Positions 11,745 through 23,600 of a stretch of DNA of 64,000 nt are shown one piece after another (position 1 is the first letter of the stretch; each line of letters begins with the position of its first letter). The DNA is taken from NCBI GenBank assembly GCA_019095985.1, contig CM032666.1, positions 5,311,968 through 5,375,967 on the forward strand. Direction: 5' to 3'. Under the pieces are notes generated by a model. It did not search any database. It was not told the DNA's origin and saw only the letters and a program-made list of their open reading frames with translations. The translations under genes were made by a program, and so were the position numbers. This DNA is from Streblospio benedicti (taxonomy: Eukaryota > Annelida > Polychaeta > Spionida > Spionidae).

Positions 11745-13423
11745 GGGGCCGGTCATTTACAATTTGCTGGGGTGGGGGTGGGGGTCAGGCAGATTTTGAA
11801 AGATCCGAGAAGGAAAGTCCAACCCCCCCCAATGTATTACAAAATGAAAGTCTGACCCCCCCCCCAGTAATTGAGAAATGAAAAGTATGACCCCCCCCCC
11901 CAATCCTTTCAAGTGAAAGTCATTGAAGTTCATATTTTTTCAAGATCATGGAAGTCATTGAATTTTGAAAAGAGTCATTGAAAAAATGAAATTAGTAAAA
12001 TATCGTTGATTTTTGGTTAAACTGGTAATTTGAATACTGTTTGACTAGAAAAAAAAATCTGTTATATTTGGCACCTTGATATCTTCCAAGGTTTCATTTT
12101 TGTGCGTTTTGCGAGAAACCCACACACAACATAATATGGTAACATTTCTATTTCCGTAGTTGTGTGCAAAAGAAGAATAGAACTCAATTATTTACATACT
12201 ATTGTCATCTTTGACTGAATGATCTTTACATAGGCCCTATTGAGATGAAACAAGGTATCTACATTGTACCTGTGGAAAAATTTCTTGGAAAAATTAAAAT
12301 TTGAAACAAAGTCTTTAAAAGTCATTGAATTTTCCTGGGATTCATAAATATGAATTTTGAAATGACTGTAACTCTATTTCAGATTCTCATTCAGATTGAG
12401 AGTCTGAGATTCTACCATGTCTACCACTTCCCATTTTTAATCATTATCATACTCTTTTTTATAATACTTCAAATATTCCCCCTGCAGGTAGTCTGCCATA
12501 TACTGTAAAACTAGAATATTTCGAGGCTATCAAATTTTGCGATTTTCTTCTGTAAATTATTTTGTGACTATTTAATTTTATGATTTTGGTCCATGCTGCA
12601 GCTACTTTACATAGCTATTAATGTTTGCTAACTATTTAAGTTTGCGTTTTTGCACCTACCCACGAAATGCGCAAATTAAATTGTACGCAAACATTTCTAG
12701 TTTTACAGTAGTCCATTATCAAACATTTAGATTTGTGTTTGATTATAGTTGTCTCAAAGGCACAAAATAGTGCTGGAATATCAATTTATGTTATTACTTC
12801 AAATTATGTATGTCAAAGCATTACTTGTACAGTGGCGTAGCTAGGATTGCACAAATTCAGAGGCATAATTTGTTGAACGAAGAGGTCCACAGCTTTTCTA
12901 GCGGGGGGGGGGGGCATCCTCTCTCAAGAAAATTTTGGAATTTAGACCCTTTTTCATAGCGTCTGAGACTATTTCAAACAGAAAAATAACCTTAAAACCC
13001 ATATATGTCATAGCTCAATTTTATTCAGGGTTTGACCGATGAACAATCCCTCCAATGTATTGGAGGCAGTTGCTCATATGTAGCTATATGGCCCTGTTGT
13101 AGCAAAATCATGTGAGACTTTATGTCTGATCATGATCTTTAGTAATGCTGGTATAATAAACAAAGTAGAAATAAGTATGAGATACTTGGATTGAATAGCA
13201 CTTAAATTTGTCTATTAACATTTGTCAATAAAATCTTTCTTTGTTTTGCAAGTTTCATGCGACTACGCTTGCGCTTCTTTCTATTTCCCTCAAAACGAAA
13301 AGTATGACCCCCTCAATGGTCTTCCCCCCCCCCTCCTCTGACTTCAATTTTGAAAGTATGACCCCCCCCCTCCCCCCAAATATCTGCCTGACCCCCCCCA
13401 GCAAATGGTAAATGACTGGGCCC
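11745..13423. mobile_element. Non-autonomous DNA transposon with poly-G/poly-C terminal inverted repeats
   Basis: The left end ggccggtcatttacaatttgctgggg...gtcaggcagat and the right end, in reverse complement gggcccagtcatttaccatttgctggggg...gtcaggcagat, match over about 50 bases apart from G-run length. Inside both arms, motifs of the type aagtatgaccccc and long C-runs recur. No transposase is visible in about 1.7 kb. A small TA-flanked MITE (12501-12710) has inserted in it, and a cagtggcgtagctagg word near 12832 suggests another nested piece. The element lies between the intron-7 part and exon 8 of the broken third kinase-like copy. A target duplication was not found. Confidence 0.7.
12501..12710. 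mobile_element. MITE with TA target duplication and ctgtaaaactagaa inverted ends (full copy)
   Basis: The element runs from TA-ctgtaaaactagaatattt to its inverted mate aaacatttctagttttacag-TA. The TA flanks suggest a Tc1/mariner-type transposition. The interior contains paired words (aaattttgcgattttc, ttaagtttgcg, gcgcaaattaaattg). Related pieces are at 16458-16517 (left end only) and 18101-18263 (right part). It has no coding capacity. Confidence 0.75.
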
Positions 13424-13741
13424 TAAACAATTTTAGCAGTACTTTGTTACTTGTATGAAGCATCCTGACAAAAGCATTCAAAAATATATATTTGATGTCT
13501 GCTGCCTTCCACTTAAACATATTGTAATAATCCTGTGTTTTAAAAATCCATTAGAATCAAAAGATGTGAAGAAAATAGAAAAAATACTAACTTTTCACTT
13601 CTTTATTGTGAAAGCCCTATATGTTATTAAACCTACTTGAATCCACCTAAGATTTGATGATTTGTCATTCATTATGTGTGTGATTGTTCATCTATAATCC
13701 AATAAGACAAAGGGATAATGAATACATATTTTGTCTTTCAG

Positions 13742-13824
13742 ATTTTGTTTCCTGTTATTATTTTGAATTGTGCAGCTGCTATGTCATTGGATGGCTTGGT
13801 GACAATTGTGCCACTTGTAATGAG
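13742..13824 (+). pseudogene. Isolated exon 8 of a third kinase-like copy
   Basis: The 83-nt exon is open, has the same borders (ttcag / ggtctac) and length as exon 8 of copy 1, and encodes the same segment with AAMSLDGLVT unchanged and several substitutions around it. Upstream flank 13450-13740 matches the end of intron 7 of copy 1 (5830-6058). No exon 7 precedes it and no exon 9 follows (the flank diverges after about 13862), so it is a remnant, unless assembly has displaced it from copy 2, which lacks exons 8 and 9. Confidence 0.7.
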
Positions 13825-14601
13825 GTCTACATGTATTTTGAAGAATTTATGTTTATGTAGATAACTTAGGTGGTCGTATACGGTAATAACAATATTATAG
13901 GTACTCTGATGAAATACTTGTCTGAAACCAAACATCAAATGTCGCTCGATTTCACTAAAAGTCTCGGCATTATATTTACCTCAAAATGGCTCACTTCATA
14001 TTTATCTATTTTTACAAAAATATTTGAAAGCTCTCTGATAATTCGCTCCCTAACTTTTAAAATACAGATGAAGTAAAGTTACGCCATTGACTTATACAAT
14101 AAAAACTTGCACAATAAGCTTTAAACAGTTTTCACACTTAATTTCATTACTGCAACATTCAAACACAAGATTACCAAACCTAATATCTATTATGCAAGGG
14201 CCATGAATGCTTTAATTTTCGTTCTTTATCAATACCCAGTGTACGAAGAGCATTTTCTATAACCATTGCATAAACATCTTCTTATCAAACAGTCAAATCA
14301 TATAATCAAAGTGGAGCAGACAGACCTTTTACAAGTATTTTTTATTGACTTGGGAAACTGATAACATAAAGATGAAGCAAAGCCATGTGTGCTTTTCTCG
14401 TACCACGTTCTGTAACAATTGATTCTGCGTGCAAGTATGGTTAATTGTATGCAGACTGATTATGCGCAACCAGAGTCCACTGCATTGTGCTTCACTGTAG
14501 ATAGAATTGAAAAAGGCAAAGTAGTTTTTAAATTGGTACTAGAAAGACATACATGCATATAGATACTGCTTGCTATTGACTCTACAACATAGCATTGCAT
14601 A

Positions 14602-17600
14602 ATGGAGTTAAGTGAACTAGTAGTGCCAGCTAGTACCAACATCGATGAAGTAAGAGAAAACCTCTATGAAATTTTGGCACTGATTCATCCAACATGGAAA
14701 CAGAAAGATATTGAGTTTAAGGTATTGATATGAAATACAATTTATTTTGATAGAAAGTGAGAAAGTGGAGAAAGATGAAGGGAGATGGAAAGGGAGAGAG
14801 TGAGAGACTTCAAAGTTAACCGTCAGAGCTTAACAATGGTTTCATGTGGACAGTATCAACGAATCTTCAGAATCATATCAAAAATACCATTTTAGATAAA
14901 ACAAAAAAGAAAAGACTACAATAAAGAGAATGGTGTGAATTATAATTTTCTAGAATAATTCTGTCAAAAATCACATTGTAAATTGAAGTCTCGCCTTTTC
15001 AGTATCTTCCGGCTGGATACCTCAACATCATTTGGCTATGTTCTGAGCGAACTCGGCCCTCTAATGAGCACACCATTGTGCGGGTGAACCGTGGCACACC
15101 CTGGAGCCACCATTTGTGTGGCGATCGTGACTACATGTACAGAGTCATGCAGGAGCTGGGTAGACGGGGAGTCATTCCACCTGTCTATGGCAGGTATACA
15201 TTCAGAAACTTAAGTTGTATTTTACAATTATGTGTATAGCAGGTTATACAGCCAAGAAGGTCGTATTTAAGAGTGAAAAACAAATTCAGCTGGCTCAATT
15301 GTGTTTTGGATAGCTGATTAGGGTTACAATAGATAATTCATTTTGGAGATAAAACTTATAATGGGATAGGATCGGGTTACTTATACCTGTTGATGTATGT
15401 CTTAAAACAGGTATATTATTGAATCTTGCCAATGATTATCATTCCAGGTTTAACAATGGCATGATATATGGCTATACAGAGGGCAGAAATCTCACCCTTG
15501 AAGATATAAGAGATGAAGCAAAATTTAGGTAACAGTTTTTGAGGTGCCTAATATATAACTGTCAGAACTACTTGAGAGGAAGATTTGTGATGAATATAGA
15601 CAAAAAAGATGGAATACATTTAGGTCGTGCATTTTAGTTACTTAATTGTCCGACATTAGTAATAATGGTATCCATATCGCCTTCTCCCCCTCCCCAGGCA
15701 TGAAGTAACCTTTCTTAAAGTAATATATGTATCCATCTAGACAATTCATCAAGAGGTTACACGAGGTCCACTCCATGCAGATGCCTGTCAGGGATCCTGA
15801 TTTTCCGATCAATGAACACAGCATTATAAACATGGTGAAGCGTTTGGCCAACAAGATACTTGATGAGCATGAAAACCCAGACGTAGATGCCATGTAAGTC
15901 TGCATAACCAAAGCATAACACTGGCATTATTTTCATCCTTTATCAATATTAATACTTGCATGTAGTTTGCTACTACAGATGAAAATGCCTTACTTGGTGC
16001 TTTTGACCAAAACACTGTAACATGATTCATCTAGTGTATGTTTAATATTATAATATCAAAACAGTTATCACTTGCAAGAGCTTAGCTAGTTGGGAAGCTC
16101 AATACATTTAAGAATTCACTAAGGTTTCATACCATGTTTTTACTTTAGTAACTGATCTCTGCTTTCATCCTACTCAAATTAACACACCACTTTCATTGGC
16201 ATTTTGTCAAAATGATTATTTGATATGATTGATAATTATCAGCTTTACTTCACACTACCAGCTTCCCTTGTCTGTAGAGTATCTCGTGATTGCAGATTCT
16301 CCTATGCAAAACGAATCAAAACAAAAGCGATTGAGAATGCAGAGTCTGTGACTTCATACATGTACAAAAAGTATCCACTGGTGTTCAGCCAGCAAGATGT
16401 AAAACTCGACAACATTATTTACAATGAGAAGAATGGTATGTCAATCTCAACAGAATATACTGTAAAACTAGGATATTTTGCGGCTAACAAATTCATAAAT
16501 AATTTCACGGCATTTTAAGTTCGTAGTAATATACCACACCTGGATAACTGAGTACGGTTCCTATACTAACCCTTCTCACAATGGCACCTCAGGTAAGTGA
16601 TATTTTTGGCTCAAATACAAAACATTCTAAATGATGAGAACGGTTACTACTTCTCGTTTCCATCAACACTGGGAATTGAGTTGCTATCCACATAATTGTT
16701 CTACACACAGACAAAAATAAAAATAAATATGATTATCAGTGATGTTTCAAATAGCACAATATTGCCAACAAAATAACATACCTTGGGTCGAGTTGATGTA
16801 CAGTACACAAAGCGCCTAATCTACATAGTCATTGCTTAGCATTCTTGCTGTACAGCTATTCAGTATTCAAGCCCAAAAACAGTACATATGAACTACTCCG
16901 CATCCACCTATTACCGATGTTACTAACTACAACTTTCTCAATAAAACATGAAAGTCATTCAGAATAATTATGAGGAAATGTCATAACTAAACAGACAGGT
17001 AGATTTCCTGAAGGGAACCTGAATTGAAATAGAATGTCCTAACCTCCATAACTTAACTTAACTAGTTGTAGTTATCATTCATATTTAGACAACAATTTGT
17101 GGGTCTCAAAATATTAGGAAAAGTATGCAACATGTTATTTTGTAAATGCTGCACAATGCAGGGTTGAGAACCCCACATTTTGAATAGAATTTGGGATGAA
17201 AAAGTGATTTTTAAAATTGAACTAAATGGTAATTACCGTTCTCAATTTCTGCAAAAAGTAGCAGCCATACTCCCAAATTTGCCTAATTTACAGATCAGTT
17301 ACCGTAACCACCACCACCATCACTACCACCCCCTCACATTTTGGGCATTGAAATCTGCCCCCTCCCCTTCATTTTAGAGCGAGTGCAACATAGCACTTTT
17401 GAATTTGATAAAAAACTACTGGCACATGAAAATATAAATTGTATCACAACTAATGTTCACATACAAATGTCTCTTCAGTATAACCATGTAATTTCACCAG
17501 TTGTACATCATGTCAGCATTTTATTTTTTATGTAATACACATTCTGACCTTGATGTTAATATACGGTAGGCTGAACAGTGATATGGTCATCATCACGATG

Positions 17601-20600
17601 AACATTATCAGTTTCATCGGATCTATTATCTGATTCTTGTTTCTTCATCAGTATCAGCATCATTGGGAACAACCAGGACAACACTTTTTTCATTACTTAA
17701 TTCATCATTTGCATCATATAACAGTATTGTTGAAAGAATAAAACTGTATCAAAGATATTTGGTTTTATAGTTTAGTTTGTTTGCTACTGTATTTCACTTA
17801 TAAAAAACTATTTAAGGATTATTGTACAGGGAAATATAATTTATAATTAATCAAAATGTTACTCTATTCAATCTGTATCGTAGTTATAGGCCTACTGTGA
17901 CTTGTTGTTTCTGTAACTTTTTAATCATTCTGTGATACAAATACTACTGTGATTTTATAGTTATATAAGTATTCTACACATGGGGAGGAACTTGATAAGT
18001 AATCCACTTCCTTCCTCCCCAGCCATTTACATTACTACTTATGTGTTTTTAAATATTTTGTGTTTTTATGAATAAATAAAATAAATAAATAAAATCAGAA
18101 TATTTTGTGGCTATTAAATTTTGCGATTTTGGTCCATCCTGCACCTACTTTACATAGACTGTTTGCTGACTATTTAAGTTTGCGTTGTCAGTTTTTGCAC
18201 CAAGTGACCTACCCACAAAATTTGCAAATTAAATTGTGCACAAAAATTTCTAGTTTTACAGTATTTGTTTGCAAGTAATGCTAAAACATATTTTTTTTAT
18301 TTTTTTTATTTTAAAATTTTATTTGAACAATTAATTCAAATCATCAAATGCATTAACAATAATCTTAAATCACATTTACACAAAATATTACTGGTCTTTA
18401 ATTTACAGCAGCAATAGCGTTTAACAATGTAAATGCATTTCTAAGCAAAAATTGAACAAATCAACAGCATGTAAATTCATAGCGTGGGGATTCAGATCAT
18501 AGAAACCTATTCACAGAATGCTACTAATATTGTACTGTACAGATCTGTTAGTATCTAAAAATGACTTGATATCACAAAAATCACCAGTATTTTTCGATAT
18601 TTGCTTTGTAATGGAAAATCATAACCATCTCTACAAAAATGAAGCCTTAATAAATACAACACATATCTGTTATCTATATCTACACACATGTAAATATACA
18701 GTACAAAAAGATCTTAACATTAGATTTTAAAATTCTATTTAAACAATTAATTCAAATCATCAAATGCATTAACAATAATCTTGAATCAAATTTCCACAAA
18801 ATATTACTGGTCTTTAATTTACAGCAGCAATAGCGTTTAACAATATAAATGCATTTCCAAGCAAAAATTGAACAAATCAACAGCATGTAAATTCATAGCG
18901 TGGGGATTCAGATCATAGAAACCTATTCACAGAATGCTACTAATATTGTACTGTACAGATCTGTTAGTATCTAAAAATGACTTGATATCACAAAAATAAC
19001 CAGTATTTTTCGATATTTGTTTTGTAATGGAAAATCATAACCATCTCTACAAAAATGAAGCCTTAATAAATACAACACATACCTGTTATCTATATCTACA
19101 CACATGTAAATGTACAGTACAAAAAGATCTTAACATTAGATTTTAAAATTCTATTTGAACAATTAATTCAAATCATCAAATGCATTTTAGCAATAATCTT
19201 GAAACACATTTCCACAAAATATTACTGGTCTTAAATTTAGAGCAAAAATAGCATTTAACAACATAAATGCACTTTCAAGCAAAAATTGAACAAATCAACG
19301 GCATGACTTCTGTAAGTTCATAGAGTGGGGATTCAGATCATAGAAACTTATTTACAGAAAAAACTTGTACGTTACAGATCTGTTAGTATTCAAAAACGAC
19401 TTAATATCACAAAAATAACCAGTATTTTTTTATACTTGCTTTGAAATGGAAAATTATAACCACCTCTACAAAGATAAAGCCTTAATAAATACAACACATA
19501 TCTGTTATCTATATGTAGACACATGTACATGTACAGTAGAAATAGATCTTAACATTAGATTTTAAAATTTTATTTGAACGATTAATTCAAATCATCAAAT
19601 GCATTAACAATAATCTTAAATCACATTTTCACAAAATAATACTGGTCTTAAATTTTACAGCAAAAATAGCATTTAACAACATAAAATGCACTTTCAAGCA
19701 AAAATTGAACAAGTCAACAGCATGACTTCTGTAAGTTCATAGAGTGGAGATTCAGATCATAGAAACTTATTTACAGAAAAACTTGTACTTTACAGAACTG
19801 TTAGTATTTAAAAACGACTTAATATCACAAAAATAACCAGTATTTTTCAATATTTGCTTTGAATTGGAAAATTATAACCACCTCTACAAAGATAAAGCTT
19901 TAATAAAAAAATAACCAGTATTTTTCGATATTTGCTTTGAATTGGAAAATTATAACCACCTCTACAAAGATAAAGCCTTAATAAATACAACACATATCTG
20001 TTATTTATCTCTACTCACATGTACATGTACAATACATATAGATCTTAACATATAAATGGTTTGAAACACTCCATCCACCACAGTTCTTCTCAACTCATGT
20101 CCTAAATGTTATCCAAATGCAATGATCTGAAGAATTTTCCACTTTTTTACTTCCTGGTTTCAGATCTACTTCCTGCAACATCCACCTTTTACAACTTCAG
20201 GTCCAGCATCTGACAAAGCTGCAACTCCTGGTAGAACTTTGCCTTCGAGCAGCTCCAAACTTGCACCACCTCCAGTGCTTACATGGCTCACTTTGTCTTC
20301 TGTGTTGAACTTGGCACAGCATGTTGCAGTATCTCCACCTCCAATAATTGAAGTTGCGCCTTTCAATGTTGCCAAGACGACCGCATCCATCATGCCCTTG
20401 GTACCTAGAGCAAAATTTGGGAATTCAAAAACACCTGGTGGTCCATTCCATACAATGGTTTTAGCTCTTTCAATGACTTCACGAAATTTTGCAACAGATT
20501 GGGGTCCTACATCCAACCCCATACTTCCATCTGGGATTCCGTCAGCAACAGTTGCGGCCCCCACAGTTGCAGTTTCAGCAAAGGTGTCTCCAGTAATGAA

Positions 20601-23600
20601 ATCTACAGGTAGGTGGATTTGTACTTTATTCTTTGTTGCTTTATCCATCAAGCTTTGAACAATTTTCGAGCCCTCTTCATCAAAGAGCGAATTTCCAATG
20701 GCCATGCCATTCAACACTTTCAAAAAGGTAAAAGCCATGCCCCCACCAATGATCATTTCATTGACTTTGTCAAGCAAGTTTTCAATAAGTTGAATCTTGT
20801 CTGCTACTTTTGCACCACCTAGAATGGCCAAGAAAGGTTTCACAGGCTTGTCAAGAGCCTTGGCAAAATATTCAAGTTCTTTCTTCATCAGAAAGCCTGA
20901 AGCCTTTAGGGGAAGGTCACATCCGACCATTGAACTATGAGCTCTGTGAGCTGTACCAAAGGCATCATTGACGTACACATCACCAAGCTTTGACAAGGAT
21001 GCTCTAAATTCCTTTACCTTTTCTGGATCAGCCTTCACTTTGTTGCCGTCTTCATCGACCCCCTTCCCTTCTTCTTCAACATGGTAGCGGAGATTTTCCA
21101 GCAAAATGACACTCCCAGGTTGGGGATTGGCACAAGCTGCTTCAACTTCGGGCCCAACACAGTCTTTCAGAAACTGCACATCCTTTCCCAGTAACTTTTT
21201 AAGCTCAGCAACAACCGGTTCTAAAGTAAATTTTGCATTTGGCAATCCGTCTGGCCGGCCGAGATGACTCATCAAAACTACGGACTTTGCACCTTTTTCA
21301 AGTGCATTTTTGATGGTTGGAAGGGCACCAACGATTCTCTGGTTATTTGTTATCACCCCATCTTTCAAAGGAACATTAAAATCAACCCTAATGAGTACGC
21401 GTTTATCCTTAACATTAACTTTGTCGATGCTCAACTTGTTCAACGCCATTTTTTCTTGATCGCGTGAAGGTCATCCAAACGACTTTGCCGGCTTTTGAAT
21501 ATTGAATTGAATTGCATCGCATACAGAATTTTGAACTTTCGTCCTTTTACACTTAACATGATTCGCAATATTAGTAAAATATAATTCGGTTGATATGTAT
21601 GCCGAATAATATATTCATAAAGAAGCAATACTACATAAATATTAAATGTCAATCAACACTAAAGACCATACCGAATGTTTTAATAACCTTTAAATATTTG
21701 GTCACAACGCACTCATAGGGTAGTAGTAGATGGTGCTAAATTAGCCTCGTTCAACCAGACTCTGTATTTTATACACCAAATGCAAAATTTTTACATCAGA
21801 CAAGTGGTTACACTGTTCATATCTTTAAAAACATAGGATAAAAAGAAAGAATAAAAAAAATATAATTTTATATACTTTTAGCAGGTGTCCCAACTTTTGG
21901 GACACCTGCTAAAATGTCCCATCACCAGGCAACGGGGACGTAAGGTGTCATAACGTAAAAAAGACGTAACTACGTAGGAAAGTGCGAGCGCGGGACGTAC
22001 GGACCATCAGGGGGCGGGGAGTTAATTGACCAGCTCAACGGTGACAATGCTACAATTGTTCCACCCCGCACCTCTAACTAACTTTTGCCCACATATTTAT
22101 ATTAACCAGTCCGGATGTTTTGATAACACTAAACCTCGTAGAATAGCAAATCGAATCTTATATTTGCAGACCATATTTTGCCCTTATCACGTTTTACAGC
22201 TTTCAGAGGATCATTTGGTTCTTGCGTTTTTTATGGTAGCCAGTCTGTCTGTCAATGATTTGGAGATTGCTCAAGTGCATATCTAGACAGTTTAAGTCAT
22301 GAATGCTTTGCTTGTTCACACTATGATGACTGCAGATGACTGATTGATTCACAGAAATGTTAAAAAAAGTTTGGGGGGTGGGGGGGGGGGCATCTCTGGG
22401 GAATGAAGTTCAACGCCACTAAGCGTCACATAATGACTAAGTATTACCAAACGTGCATCGCCACTCACCAAATTCTACCAGCTCGATGGTACAGTGCTTA
22501 GCCACGTCTCTGGTACTTATTTGGGCATCCTGATCCAGAACATGCATGGGTGCAATTCCACTTTGTCAATTCCAATTCCAGTTCCACGTTTCCTTAGTTT
22601 CAGTCCAATTCCAATTTAACAGCCCTAATTAACATTAAAATTAAAATTCCTCTGACTTCAATTCCAATTCCATATTAGTACTAGTAGGTGTGATGTCTTA
22701 AATGTAAGGTTTAGAATATTTATAAGAGATTTGAATATCTATGATAACATATAAACCAACCGTAAAATATATTAAACATGAAAGAAGGTTTCAAAATGAT
22801 TTTAACGATCATTTGCGTCCGTTCATATTCCATAAATACAGGGCAGATTTCATGTTTTGAACTATTTTATAGAGTTCTTAACAAATTTTTAAACAATTAT
22901 CTTTTACATGTGTGGTTACGTACATTATGATAAAAAAGTAATATATTAAAAACTTGTGATTATCAATTACAATATCCATCAAATATAATCATAGAGAAAT
23001 CTTTTCACTAGCAGTTTTTCAAAAGTTAGAATTTCAGCTTTCCATGCAATGGTCAATATTTCCAGTTGACTGTCCCTTTATGAAAAGTAATTAACATATA
23101 TGGCTAACTGACCACTTGGCATTACTTGCATTGAAAACAAAAGACTTAATCAGTCCCAATTCAATTTAATTTTTTAATTGACGTTTGTCTGACCAACTTC
23201 AAGAATATAGAAACAGTTATAAGCAAAAGGTTTATCACCTTTAGTATTTGTTGAGGAATTTGGTTCTTAGTAGTGTTTACAAATTTCTATTGTCCTTCTT
23301 CTAACCTGTGCAAGAGATGTCACTTTAGACGAAGTTGATTAACAAAGGTAGCAAACACCACCGGTCAGTACTTTACTTCAATAACAACATCAAAGGCTCT
23401 GTATTGATTTGATGTTAGGAGTATGCTACTAGGCCCACTCTCTAAGAGACTCTTTTTCTTTAAAATGGTGGTACTTCTGGGTTTATCTTGAAAAAGTGGT
23501 TCTTCTGTATGCTAGTACCACTTGCATCGCATTTTGAAAAGGCACGAATAAAAAAATAGATATTCATTATATTATGACGTTTTACATCATTCTATTAAAA

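Noticed and set aside
18309-20055. Regular repeats considered as a CRISPR-like array
   Set aside because: Units of about 417 bp without distinct spacers; it is a plain tandem repeat in animal DNA.
20239-20658. 139-codon open frame on the plus strand opposite PGK
   Set aside because: It is the antisense shadow of the PGK coding sequence.
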